Shown: positions 10,884 through 22,450, counted from the first letter of the stretch. The stretch is 64,000 nucleotides of DNA from Penicillus capitatus (GCA_965649825.1 OZ287716.1:124001-188000); one strand, 5' to 3'. The notes: generated by a model not told the origin, from the letters alone. A program made the numbers and translations.

Positions 10884-12603
10884 ATGTCCGTGTCGCTGTC
10901 AAGACTCAGAAGAGCGCCGCTACTGGCAAGCAGGAGATGGTCGGGACGATGTCGTGTGTCTGTGGGTGTGGATTTGGGAACATGCAACTCGGCGATTGCA
11001 GTCCTAAAAGGAGGCCATCCTTATGCCATCGAGCTTCTCGAAAACCAGTATACGATACCTTCTGTTGCATTCTGCACGCCTGCAATCAACTCCAGTCCAA
11101 GTGGGCTCTATGAAAAGTGTCCTTCTAGGAGGGCTTGGTGTCGGCCATTGAAATCAAAGAGACAGTTGTGAATCCGCGTCATATCTTATCCAATGCTAAG
11201 CGGTTTATCGGGAGAGATTTCCAGTCTGTCCGAGAAGAGGCACTTAGATGCAGCTGTGATCTTGTTGAGGGTGCAAAAGGATCTGTCCAGTATCGGTGTC
11301 CAGCAACACAGCAGTTGATTTCTGCAGAGGAGGTGAGGTTATGCATTCGTTCGCTGTCTGAGCAGCACGGCAAATTCAGATGCTGTTGTTTAGGTCTCGA
11401 GCGTGGTGCTGAAGTCTCTCTTTCACCAAGCCGAACGGCACTTGCACAAATCTGTAGAGCATGCCGTAGCAGACTTCATCTGTTCAGTGTCACACATGTG
11501 AGGAGATGGGTGCTAGGTAATTTCTGTTCCAGTCCACTTCGACCAGAGGCAGAAAGCAGCAACGATCGAAGCTAGCAGTTTTGCTGGAGTGCAGAATGTT
11601 GTGCTGCTACAAGGTTTGTTGCTTAGCAGTTCTTATATTCACTTACTGTTGCCTTTTACTAGAACCCATTGCTGCAGCTATTGCGTACGGTTTAGGACGA
11701 TCGCAGGACCGAAATCACATTTTGGTGGTGGATATTGGAGGCGGCACCTTTGATGTGAGTATTGTGACCAGTTTCGAGGGTATTATGGAAGTATGTCCCA
11801 TACCCAAATACAACGAATCCGTGTTTTCAAGTTCAGGTCGTTGCCTATGCCGGAGATCCACATCTGGGAGGAGAGAACTTTGATCACGTTATATCCAATT
11901 GGCTGACAAATCAAATGAAGACATCCAGGCACACAGCTCTTTTCAGAATGTGCTGTCACATCGGCATCTTTTTGCTCAGGAATGATGTGGAATGGCTGAC
12001 CACGATAAAGAACATCGCAGAGAAGCTTAAAATCGAAGTTGTGAGAAATGGATGCGCTTCATGGAAATCGAGGAAAGAGACCGTTCTCCTCGATTCATCA
12101 ACTTTTCATGAGCTCACTAAGGAATTGACATCTCGGTTTCTGCCGCCGCTTGAAGAGGCAGGAAAAATGGCTATGATCGATTGGATGGATGGGTAAGGAG
12201 CAGAGATCTATGGTGCGTTTTTATTCAACATGATCTGGTTTCTATAGGAATACACAGGTGTCCACACGCGCTGTCTCATTAGACCCTTTTTGTCCACCTC
12301 CCAAAAGAATCACACAAGTCGTGTTGGCTGGTGGCTCCAGTGCCCTTCCTGCGCTACGGACGCTGATCTCAAAAATGACAGGAATTCAGGAGCTGAAGTG
12401 CGCCGCCACAGATGGAGCTCTTCGTTTCGACATGTTTTCTGTTTTGCATCAGATCTCCAGTGGATCCCAAACTTTGCGTGGCCTTCGGTGCCGCTCTCTT
12501 CTCGGGAATGTTCGAAGGAGATGTGGAAGGAGTCGAGATCATGGATGGGGCGTATTCCTATCCACTCCACGACAGATTCTCTGGACTGTCATTCAACTTT
12601 TGA
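10884..12603 (+). CDS. Hsp70-like ATPase domain protein lacking substrate-binding domain
   Basis: Divergent DnaK/Hsp70 relative of about 451 residues, built from exons 10884-11081, 11129-11332, 11394-11465, 11517-11613, 11663-11790, 11837-12192, 12248-12397 and 12453-12603. The phosphate 1 loop reads [27 protein letters not shown] follows; [11 protein letters not shown] precedes the phosphate 2 motif [23 protein letters not shown] and the adenosine motif [18 protein letters not shown] follow; the end is [20 protein letters not shown]. The chain stops about 20 residues after the ATPase core, so no beta-sandwich or lid is encoded. The first intron must use a weak GC donor (CCT|GCAATC) to keep the frame. 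The N-terminus [19 protein letters not shown] looks like a mitochondrial presequence. Conserved exon joins argue against a pseudogene. Confidence 0.85.
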
Positions 12604-12757
12604 CAGATCCTGCCGAGATCATTGAGACAGGAGACGATCCATCTCCATCCAATCTCCAAAACGAGCGTCATTGTCAAGTGCTTTGTCTTGCATCTGGTGA
12701 TAAGTGTACGACAGTCAGACATCTGTCATCGCATCGGTTCGTACAGTAGTCACGGCC

Positions 12758-13211
12758 ATGTCCTTTTGCGCCTGGCGTTTGGCGCAGCGGTGCGCGCAAT
12801 TATCAGCGCAAGGTGCTCGGTCGAGTGTCCGAACACGGATCATACCCACTGGAATGCCTCTTCGCTCAGCTATTCGGCAATCGCGATCGTCATCGCTGTC
12901 GTCGCTCACATATGGATGCACTGTGATCTGAAATCTCTGTTCTGTTCAGGGCATTCGCAAAAGGAAGGCCATCACAGCATCTAACACTGATCAGAATCTG
13001 TTCGCCCGCCTGGACGATTCTAGGACGCATGGACTGCTTTCTGCGACAAGATGAGGGTAAGATCTGAAAACAATCACCTTTCACCTGTTTCCTATTCTTG
13101 GTGTTTTTTGTCTCTGATCTTTTTGATCATGCTGTTTGATCCAGATGACGGGTAACGTATTAAGCCCTCTGCTTTGGCCTTTCTAGACAATGGTGGCTAA
13201 AGATGGATTGA
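12758..13211 (+). CDS. Candidate small spliced gene, unknown function
   Basis: Tentative. The 670-bp gap between the Hsp70-like and WDR4 genes contains plus-strand stretches that join into one short frame using good local signals: an Arg/Ser-rich first exon from ATG 12758 (MSFCAWRLAQRCAQLSAQ), an acceptor near 12950 (TTCTGTTCAG), a strong donor at about 13050 (GAGG|GTAAGA) and two more short pieces ending DDGQWWLKMD at 13211. No family is recognised and other joins are possible; the stretch could be non-coding. Confidence 0.28.
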
Positions 13212-13276
13212 GCTCTGGCTTTCCGCATGAAGTGACCGATGCGTAAAAGATGACTGCGTTTAACATACTAGACTCA

Positions 13277-14764
13277 TCAAGAAGTGTGTTGTGGGTCCAA
13301 CGATCTCTGGGTCTTGACAGTGGCAACGTACTCAGCGTTTCGGACATAAGCGCGTTTTTTGTGTCTTTCATCGCGTTCCTCTTGCGAATACTCTCTTCCG
13401 TGGAGGGCCTTCGACAGCGATCCACTTTCTGTTTTCTGTTCTGATACATCCATCAAGGTAGATGCATCTGTCATGTCCTCAAAGCAATGACCATCTAGTC
13501 TCTTGCAGCTCTGAATCGTCGAATCGCCTAAACACACCAATCGACCATCTTCAATGTTATCGCTCAAAGGCCAAGATCGACTTTGGATTTGAAAAGTGAT
13601 GAGGGCGACCATTTTGCCGTTCTCTGCACTGCCGCCCGTTTTGCCGCCGATGACCCAGAGACAATCCTCTTTATCCGTGAAAAGACTGGATGCGTGTACA
13701 GCGGGCCACGATGAAAAACACGAGAGCATCTGTACCATCGTCTCTTCGTCCCATTGAAAGAGACAGATGATGGGACTGCCCTCCACTGCTGCAATAACCA
13801 GATGCCTAAGGACAACAGGAGATCCACACAAAGCTGCAGCTTTAGAGACCCCTCTACTGTGTGTGACTCGCAGAGAGTGAATGGACGATGGGTACACTTT
13901 CCCCTTCCATGCCAAACAGACTCCATTCCAATTCACACTTTCCAACACTCCTTCTGGAGTCGATATCGAAAAACAGAATCCGACCATCTCCTCCACCGGT
14001 GATGAGAATAGAGCGTTCATTCCAAGACCGAACGACAGCAGATGTGATGAATTTAGTATGCCCCATAAAGAAATGATCGATGACAAAAGCACCCTGAGCC
14101 ATCTCTTTGGGTAACCGACTCATTCGAGTCACCCCGTCTCTATCCGATGTTAAGAGTCGCTCTCCATCAGACAGAACGATCAAAGATGTTATAATGCTGC
14201 AGAAGTGCCCCAGCAATGGCCACACAGACGTTCCGGTCAAAGGAATGCGATAGACATCGCCAAATCGATCCGCCACGATCACGCTCGTACTGTCACGATC
14301 AAACGCTCCAGCACTCACTCTTTTCGGCAGGGTGCTAGAAGAAGATAGAATTCGACAGAAGAAGCACAGGGGGTTTCCATACCGAGAGGTCACCGTCGAT
14401 CCATCTGCTCTCTGGACGATGTGGATTTGTTTGTCATCTCCACCGATGAGCAGATACGTGCCATCAGGAGAGAAGCTCAAGACGCGTACTGTATCGGCCA
14501 CAGAGATTTGAAAGATGCTGTGCAAAGACCTGTATACCGACGTCGAATTTTTGAAACCATCTCTTCCGTGTGACCTCACTCGAGGCAGAGTGCACGAACT
14601 GTCTTGTCATTGCTGACAGCCATCGTTGTCTGCTGGTCGTCGACGGCGATAAGCAGACATGAAATCGACCCGGTTTGCATTTTTAAATGAAACGAGAATA
14701 ATACAGAAATTGTCTGGCCATTTAACCCGTCATCCATCAACGAAGGTCCCTTCACACGATGCAT
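13277..14764 (-). CDS. WDR4: WD40 protein, tRNA m7G46 methyltransferase subunit WDR4/Trm82
   Basis: Likely non-catalytic partner of the METTL1/Trm8 enzyme that makes 7-methylguanosine at tRNA position 46. At least four exons; the first introns are 50 and 48 bp. WD repeats include SFSPDGTYLLIGGDDKQIHI, DRFGDVYRIPL, LLTSDRDGVTRMSRLP (the SDRDxxxRxS motif typical of WDR4/Trm82), then FFMGHTKFITSAVV and ITGGGDGRILFFDID. The long last exon extends past the propeller with a charged tail (SQEERDERHKKRAYVRNAE). The ATG at 14764 overlaps the stop codon of the SUMO-ligase gene by one base (TGATG at 14766-14762). A later in-frame ATG about 30 bases downstream would leave only a tiny gap. I know of no METTL1-like gene in this window. 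Confidence 0.77.
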
Positions 14765-17311
14765 CAGTCCTTCTCGCTGTCATCGTGATCAATCACAATG
14801 CACTCCATCTGAGGTACTGGCCAGTTGTCATGAACGACGGTTTGTCTCAGTCGTCGATTCAGTTTTTCAATTCTTCTCGCTGTTTGTTGTTGTCGATTGT
14901 CTAGCGGATCCCCAGGTCGTTTATTTGGTTTAGGTATGCCAGGTGAGGGAATACTAATGGATGTATTCTTAACAAAAATCGTTCCCTCTTGCGGATGCAT
15001 CTGAACGGGTGCCACTGAATAGTTGTTCCGTTGATAGAATCCACCTGTGGGGTAGTTCGATGTTGGCGCTGGATGGTGGGAATGGCACGAAGTGATCTGC
15101 GTAGGATGCGCCTGTGCTAGGACAGGGTGATGAAATGGACGCAGCTCTTCAGATGTGCCAAACCCTAGTTTCTCGGCCATGGACATGGCGATGGGCGATC
15201 CACGCATACCGGGACGAAATTCGGAGAGACTTGGGGGTGTCGAGTATCCTACTTGATGCCCTCTTGCTCCGTGCATCGTCTCTACTAAGAACACATGACG
15301 ATCAGGGCCGCACGACGGTATCACATGTGCTTGCTGTTTAGTAGAGCGGGTGGAGGCGGGTGGGAAAGATGGTGATCTTTCTGGGGATGAACAGGCGAGG
15401 TATGTTGGGGTATGTGCTGTTGGGTCTCTATTTCATCGTCGGATGAAACCAAATCCACGACCTCGAGATTCTTGGACTGCGTATTCTCTTGATAATGTTG
15501 TTTGAATGCTTGTTTCGCAGCGATTGCAGCTTTGCGCATCTCTTCAGCTTCGTCTTCGCTTTCGTCTTCGGTGTCTTCCATCTTATTCTGTGCGAGGCCT
15601 TCGGGAAGCGTCTCGATCACAGTGGTGTTATAGACACTTCTCCATTTGTTCTCTCCTCTGAATCTCCACGTGCCTTCCTTGCTCACTTCGATTTCGTCGA
15701 CCTCTGGAAGTTTTTGCAGGCTCGTTAAAACAGCTTCCAGCCAAACATCTCGAGCCAAATGGTGCACACTCGATTGTCTTAGCGAATGTGGACAGGCCCA
15801 TTTCCTTGTTTTTTGTACCATACTCATAAATGCATCCAAATCAAAAACACATTCCAAAGAATCGATATTTAGCAGCCGTGCGGGTGTCTTGATTCGTTTG
15901 GAAGAAAATGGGCATTTGAGCGACATCGTGGATGTCATTGTCTGTACCTCATCATCCACATCGTTTGAGACCTGACCTGAAAGCGAAAAAGATGGAGGTG
16001 TGAGATTCGACAAGGGGAGCATGTTACAGGGACCCACTCCGAACGATGCGTCTCATGCGCATGATCGCCGCATCCAGTTTTTCTGGCGGATGCATCTGGC
16101 TCATCACCGCTTCTTTCTTGACAGATCGTACAATTTGTACGCAAAACGCAAAGGGATGCGCATCTTGACAGGAGATCTCGATCGTATTCTTGCCAGCCAC
16201 CACCATCTTACCTACAACACATACTGTTTTCGACCTATCCACAGAAGCGGCTCTCTGCTGCACTGATGTCAGCAGGTTCGTCTCTTTGTCCAACGGTGAC
16301 TTTATTATCAGCATGTCGAGCGTAGACTCTGAAACTTTTCCCATTCACGGCAAGCTTGCAGTTGATTGGCCAATGATAACGAAACTGCACAGGATCGTCC
16401 AGCTGAAGACAAACAATCTGACAGCCACATCGCCAAATCATTCAGATCTCTGTAAGCACCTGTGGCTTGCCTGGATCTTCCATGCACCAGACCGAATCTG
16501 CAGCAGATCTGGTTGCATCAGATGAAACCCATCAATTGCTATTTTGCATCCAACAGGAGCCCCCTAACCATGAGTCATGTCTGGTCGTGCACCTCAAAGA
16601 ATCCTACGCTTTGGAGATATGGTGGACGACTGTGCATTTCGCGTATCAGAGTTGGTTGAATCACATCCTGTGGACAGCACCTGATCCAGAAGGGATCGGC
16701 ATAGTAGAATCGGCAGGTGATGCAGTGGTGATCTTTTGGCGACCACTCTGGCATTTGTTTCGAATGAAACAGGCAGTAGACATGCTCCTGTCTCTGACAC
16801 GTCGGGGTGACACATGTCACGGTGCGCAGCTCCGCCTTCTCACACGCCGCAGTCGCATGACAGACGCAGCGCAGCGCCGTTTTTGTGTTGTCTATCGGAC
16901 GAACATCTTCTGCAGCGCGTAATCCTCGCATGTCGCGATAGACGTTTCCCACGATCCGTACTACACAAGAGGCAGAAGATAGACAGGGTGCGGTCGGTAG
17001 CAACGCGTCACTTACATGTTCGACTCTGACTATGCAAACGCCTAGAGAGGCAAGGCATCGTGAAGAGAGCGAAGGGTTGGCGGCTTACCCTGCTTTGTGT
17101 TCAGCCTTCAGATGCTCTTCCAAACGCTGCACCAGCTGTCCCTTCACGCCTGTTGTTTTCAGTCCAAGTCGTGCAAGGCAGTCATGCAACTCGCGAACAC
17201 GAAAGTGGCCGATATGCTTCTGGAAGGAGCACACACGAACCGTCAGAGGGTTGTGTCATACAGACGAGACGGTGCCTTCAAAGAGTCGTAGCTGTCGGCG
17301 ACGTTATCCAT
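14764..17311 (-). CDS. SIZ1: SIZ1/PIAS-type SUMO E3 ligase with degenerate SP-RING
   Basis: Domain order is that of plant SIZ1. A SAP domain (HFRVRELHDCLARLGLKTTG, exon 17219-17089) is followed by a PHD finger with intact Cys/His spacing (CVCHATAACEK ... HHCITCRFYYADPFW), a PINIT domain (DDPVQFRYHWPINCKLAVNG) and an SP-RING (MSLKCPFSSKRIKTPARLL). The C-terminal tail has two SUMO-interacting motifs, EVVDLVSSDDE and ECIVIDHDDSE, the second at the very end. The first exon is short (17311-17276, MDNVADSYDSLK); its 56-bp intron starts GC (AAG|GCACCG). Oddity: the SP-RING lacks the Cys-x-His pair (NIDSLEC where family members have NCKHLQC) and the second Cys of the CPxC (WACPHS), so it probably binds no zinc. 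The stop codon overlaps the WDR4 start. Confidence 0.86.
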
Positions 17312-17402
17312 AGATAAATGTCCTCTATTTCCGTCGAGGCACTGCTGGACTTGACGCGGATTCTCTCGCCGCTCGTGCACAGCGCCAAAACCAGAATCGA
17401 AG

Positions 17403-17810
17403 ATGGCACGCGCCGTGTATCCGGTACAGCAAAAGAGCCGCCACTTTGCGACGGTCTGTCCGTCAAACGAAGAACGGAACGTGGCGAGAAATCCGCAACG
17501 TGGTCAAAGAGCGTGGGACCGAAGAGTCTTTCGGCGGGAGCGAGGCGGAAGCAGAACAAACGAACAAACGGAGACGGAAACTTTTCGGGTGCCTTTCTTC
17601 AACACGGTTCCCTGGCGACAGATCTCAGAACGCAAAATCAAAGAGTGCGACGCAAAACAAGACGGTAAACCTCGATTAAGGGGGTTACCTGAAGACTTCG
17701 GCCACCTCTTTACCGACTGGAATGTGAGCGGTGGCAGATATGCCACGTGGCTGTCGTACAGGAAGTTCTATATGAACTTCCTTCCTCTGAAAAGACCCAT
17801 AGAATTATGA
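17403..17810 (+). CDS. Hypothetical 135-residue basic protein
   Basis: Single open frame from an ATG 91 bp from the divergent SUMO-ligase start. It is rich in Arg, Glu and Asn in the first half; the second half (RGLPEDFGHLFTDWNV, SYRKFYMNFLPLKRPIEL) looks like folded protein, possibly a small organellar or ribosomal component, but I recognise no family. All three forward frames are open between 17400 and 17660, so base composition weakens the case. An alternative is that this is upstream sequence of the SPOUT methyltransferase gene. Confidence 0.38.
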   Translation: MARAVYPVQQKSRHFATVCPSNEERNVARNPQRGQRAWDRRVFRRERGGSRTNEQTETETFRVPFFNTVPWRQISERKIKECDAKQDGKPRLRGLPEDFGHLFTDWNVSGGRYATWLSYRKFYMNFLPLKRPIEL

Positions 17811-17993
17811 ACACTCCCTTTTGGGACAAAGAATGGGTTTGAGAATGAGGGAACGGAGGGAAGACGGCTAAAAAGACGCTGGAGATGTGCACTGTAGCGA
17901 ACGGCTTGATTCTGTACTGGCGGTTATGGACATGTTTGTCCACATCAAATCGCCACGTCATAAATACCAGTGTCCATGTCATGAAAGGTGACA

Positions 17994-19203
17994 ATGGAAC
18001 CGCCTTCGACACTGAGCATATTCGTGTCAGCCTCCGTCGTCGCTCTCAGCCAGACACTCGAACAAGCGACACTGGTATGCCGTGTGTTGGCGGTTCACTC
18101 GTATTCCAGGGCGGCTGTAGGTAGCAGGTCACATTGGACGCGCGGCTGCTGTCTTTCGCTGTGATGAAGTCATTGTTGTGGACGAGGAGACGCGACGTGG
18201 ACAAGGCAGGCGAAGCTTCGTCATGACTACAGTCCGTCTATGCGCTGACAAGGTATTCTGTCAGATGTCGTTTCGAAGGAAGCGTCCTTGTTGGCTCGGT
18301 TACTGCAATACCAGGAGACGCCACAGTATCTTAGAAAGTAGATCAATGCTCACGGCACGAAGAAATCTGCAGCGAATTTCGTTTGAGGCAGCTGATTCCG
18401 GTGCATAAAGACTTTCGCTTTGTGGGGTCACTGCCTCCATTGGACGCGCCACATCATCGGCGCTCAACAGAATGGAGTCCTTTTCGAGAAGGGGTCGTCC
18501 TGTCACATCACGACACGTTCTCTCTGGTCGACATTGGCCTCGAAAAGGTCCTGTGCCCTGCATCCCATCACCGTATCCATGTCATGACAAATGCGTCCAG
18601 AGTGCCCTAGTCGACGAACAGATTCGCATCGGGGCTAGAGTGACGCTCGAGGTGGGTCCACAGCCTACCAGCATTCAGGGACCATCAGTTGGGGAGGTCT
18701 ACTCGGCAAAGGTGACGTCATTCTACAGACGTCGCTTAAAATGATCTTCCATTCAGATATGCTCGAACATGCGAGACCCTGTGTGCAAGGGCGGAGAGTA
18801 TTGGGGTTTCACTGTCCGTATCGCTCAGGGTTTGAGTTCCGTCTTTCTGGAATGTCCTTTCAGTGGCGGTTATGATCTTGTCATCGGCACATCTGAACGC
18901 GGCAACTACGTCCGTTCCCTCGTCGATCTCCATCTCTTCTCACACAAATGAATGTCACAGATCCATCCTCACACTTTCTCACTCCCTTCCTTCTCCCACC
19001 TGCTCATCGGTTTCGGAGGTCCAGCAGGTTTGGAAGACTGCTGTTCGAAAGACCCAGGAATGGAAGGGCATGACATTGCCGAGTTTTGTCATTACTATCT
19101 CAACACCTGCCCTGCACAAGGCAGTCGGACGATCCGTACAGAGGAGGCGATGTGGATCTCGCTGTCGTATCTTCGTGCTGCGATCGAGGCATCTCGCATG
19201 TAA
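17994..19203 (+). CDS. SPOUT1: SPOUT-class methyltransferase (SPOUT1/C9orf114 family)
   Basis: Alpha/beta-knot methyltransferase of the family whose human member associates with spindles and modifies RNA. Seven or so exons. Conserved stretches in order: GRAAAVFRCDEVIVVDE, LLARLLQYQETPQYLRK, HKDFRFVGSLPPLDAPHH, PFREGVVL, KGGEYWGFTVRIAQGLSSVF, GYDLVIGTSERG, HLLIGFGGPAGLE and the SAM-knot end NTCPAQGSRTIRTEEAMWIS. Introns of 45-53 bp are clear at most joins; the one near 18210-18280 is ambiguous. The usual Lys-rich N-terminal extension is not obvious, so the start at 17994 (MEPPSTLSIFV) is the first ATG in the conserved frame and may be short. HslU follows on the same strand after 41 bp. Confidence 0.85.
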
Positions 19204-19244
19204 CGACGGTACGACACCTGCATTGTGCTGGAGATAAGTCTCTC

Positions 19245-20892
19245 ATGTCCTTCCTACGCGTCGTGCTTTCGCGTTCAGACCCATTGCTGCTCGTCGCAGC
19301 GTTGCCCACCGTCGCGTCGTTGCGATTCATCTCAGCGCCCCGGTCGGTGGAGAAACGACGACTTTTCGCTCTACCCGTCGAACGAGCGCTGTCCAACATC
19401 GCGGCATCGAAGACGCAGCTAGCACAAGATGACAAATCTTCACTGCCTTTGTTTGAAGAAGAGGACGAGCTCACGCCGAAGGCAGTGGTGCAGCAGTTGG
19501 ACCGTTTCATTGTAGGCCAGCAGTCTGCCAAGAAGGCCGTTGCAGTGGCTTTACGCAATCGCTGGCGCCGCCACAAAATTGCAGCCCCTCTCAGTGCCGA
19601 GATCATCCCAAAGAATATTCTGATGATCGGTCCAACTGGATGTGGCAAAACCGAAATCGCGAGACGTCTCGCCAAACTGGCCAATGCGCCTTTCGTCAAA
19701 GTCGAAGCGACAAAATTCACCGAAGTCGGATTTCACGGCCGCGATGTGGATCAAATCATAAGAGACCTTGTGGACAACTCCGTCCTCTTGATGAAACAGA
19801 ATCTCCGTACCAAATTGAAAAGAGACATCGAAAAGGCAGTAGAAGACAAAATCCTGGAGAAGCTCGTTGGGCCTCAAGTGGACGGCGATCGAGAGAAAGA
19901 ATCCTTTCGCAGATTGCTGCGAAATGGACACTGCGACGAGCAGGAAATTGAATTTGATCCCGGAACGACGTCCAACGGGAAGGTTTCCTTGGATGGGCCG
20001 TACGGAACAGAATCCTTCCCCGGGATTTTTGTGAAGGTGGACAAAGTTCTTAACATGAACAACCGCAACGAAAAGAGATCCATGCGGGTATCGGAAGTGC
20101 GGCCGTTGCTGGAGGAACAGGAACTGGAACGCCTCCTTCCTCAAGAGACCATACAGAGAGAGGCCATCAAGTCTGTGGAGCAAGATGGAATCGTCTTCAT
20201 TGACGAGATCGATAAGATCGTGGTCAATCCAGCACACCATCATGGGGCCGATGCCAGTTCCGAAGGTGGGCCTCGGAGGTAGGTTGAGCGAGGGAGATGA
20301 TGTGACGTTTAGGTGTTCAGCGTGATCTACTGCCGATTATTGAGGGGTCTGTAGTGAGCACCAAGCTCGGGAATGTCAACACAGATCACATCCTCTTCAT
20401 TTGCAGCGGTGCTTTTCATCACGTCAAGCCATCGGACATGTTGGCCGAGCTTCAAGGCAGGCTACCCATTCGTGTCGAGCTCAAAGGACTGACGAAGCAT
20501 GACTTCTACCGGCAAGGATTCGTTCTTGAGAGTGCCTTAGACCAGGCGATCTCTGTAGGATTCTGACGGAGCCTGAAAACAGTATGATTCGTCAACAAGA
20601 GGCGCTGCTGCAGACGGAGGGCGTGAAATTGACGTTTACGGAAACAGCGATTCGAGAAGTGGCACGTGTGGCTGAGGAAGTAAACAGAACAGTCGACAAC
20701 ATAGGAGCCAGGCGTTTGTACACGGTTCTGGAGCGCATTCTGGAGGATATCAGTTTCAACGCTCCGGAGATCGCGAAGAAAGCGAGGGAGGAGGGGGAGA
20801 ACCTCTATCGTGTGGTCATCGACAAAGAACAGGTGATCGAACGCGTAGGGGAACTCATGAAGAAAACGGACTTGACAAAGTACATTCTGTAA
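19245..20892 (+). CDS. hslU: HslU (ClpY) ATPase of the mitochondrial HslUV protease
   Basis: AAA+ unfoldase that feeds proteins to the HslV peptidase. Exons 19245-20265, 20313-20511 and 20559-20892 give 517 residues. Walker A is GPTGCGKT at about 129-136; Walker B VFIDEID at about 317-323; the substrate-grabbing I-domain lies between; sensor 2 is [20 protein letters not shown]; the tail ends TKYIL, the conserved C-terminus that docks into HslV. The N-terminal about 60 residues ([20 protein letters not shown], then RFISAPRS) look like a mitochondrial targeting sequence. The second intron starts with GC (CCG|GCAAGG). Bacterial-type HslUV is known in mitochondria of several protist and algal groups; no HslV is visible here. 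Confidence 0.97.
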
Positions 20893-21188
20893 TCGTACAA
20901 GGAGGACTCGCTCGCATATTTGCGTTACTATTGTCTGACCACGACTGCGACGAGGAAGGACTGTGTCACAGTTGGCACTAAGGTGCAGAGAAGGTTTTAT
21001 AGGGGGAGATGGTTATTGCTCGAATATTAGAAGGGGCATATAAAACTAGTGATGTGAAGTGCTTCTTATTCTTCCCATATTCTATTGCGCGCAACTTAAG
21101 CATTAAGTCTAAACGGCGACAGTGCCTTCTCTACCATTCGTCGCTACTTTTCCTACTGCTAAAGCTTCATCTAGTTTCCGATTTCAAT

Positions 21189-22450
21189 CTTCTGCGTCGT
21201 TTCAGCAGATCTGAGTAGAACTGCATCAGGAGGCAGTCTGAAAGCAATCGAGGCCAGGAAGAAGAGAGCCACATGCTCCTCGGTATCCTACATGCCGAGT
21301 GGTTAGGAATAGAAGAATGGTATCTTCGCCGGGTAGGCAACTGAACACTTCTGCATTGAGTCGCGAACGATTCCGAAACCGTGCAGTTTGGCTGACTGTT
21401 TCTCAGGCTGATGCCATTCTTTGGCTGTTGCTCTAGTATGCAGCAAGCAGTTGTTGCTTTTTTGGTCGACATGTGTGTCATCGGAGCGCGACTGCGGTCG
21501 ACTCTTTCTGCCCTCTGGTGTCGAAAGCCAATGGAAAGGAAAAAGAATAGCACATTGTCAGTAGAGGCTTCTCGTCTTAGACCAAATGACGAACGAGTAC
21601 ATACAGTACTGAGACTCGCGCGTCTCAGAGGCGGTAGACTCTCTCGACTGAAACGATACGCGGATCTTGACGAGTTGCTAAACAGTTTGAATTCCTTGGC
21701 GTCGCTTATCTGAGAATCACTGCGGTCGTCTATCCTCCGAGACATGCGCATCGACCAGGAACAGGTTATCTTGCAAACGTATCCGCTTCGAAGAAGAGCG
21801 GCTGACAAATTCAAAGCACAGCGACATACAAACTGTTTAGACACAGGACGGTAGACGTTGGCCACCATCGCGCTTCCTCCGCGAGGTCTTGGATGCCGTC
21901 AGCAACTGGATCCCTTCACATCGATCAGATCCGGATAGATCTAGGTTGCCAACGCAGAACGTTGTCCTCTTTCAGGAGATGGTCACTTTCGCGGGCAGCA
22001 GACGAGGTCGACACAAGCGAGTCCCCTCCGCTCCTGGTGGCATCCATCCGCGGACGGCCCGGCGACGGATGGATTCTCTGCGTCATCCGAGTCGCATCAG
22101 AGAGAATGAAAACGTCGAGGATGTCGCGGACGAGAGCTGTCTCGTTCTCCGGACAGAGACAGTCGCGCTGCCGACCCTGTCACGCCTCCTTATCGCGTCG
22201 ATCAGTCAAGAGAATGGTAGAGATCCCCAGACGAGCAAGGACTTCTCCCATCAGAGTGGCGAACTCGCAGAATCTGGACGTCGATGAGCCAGTCGATGAA
22301 GCAGACATCGTCTACTACGAAGACTGGGAGGAAGACATCGAATACGAAGAAGTGCGAGACATCGATCTCTCGGAACCCCGTCCGGGTCTTCTTCAGCAGA
22401 CCCTATGGCGTTCCTTCCTTCTGGGAGGAATCGGTCTGCACAGTGGAGAG
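21189..22450. repeat. Segmental duplication, copy A (intact lpxC head)
   Basis: About 1.26 kb, nearly identical to 35757-37011. It begins at a shared TTCTGCGTCGTTTCAG and ends at CAGTGGAGAG inside the LpxC core. It contains the about 700 bp upstream of lpxC plus its first about 186 codons. The upstream half has open frames on both strands (plus 21411-21713, 100 codons; minus 21868-21167, 233 codons). Each is broken or altered in copy B, so neither is convincing as a gene. Confidence 0.9.

Noticed and set aside
11082-11128. Hsp70-like gene as a pseudogene because of a frame break here
   Set aside because: A GC-AG intron of 47 bp restores the frame. The other six introns and the total coding length are consistent, and GC-AG introns recur elsewhere in the window.
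21167-21868. 233-codon minus-strand frame upstream of lpxC
   Set aside because: Ser/Arg-rich composition, no homology, and the start codon and frame are broken in the duplicate copy at 35704-36426.
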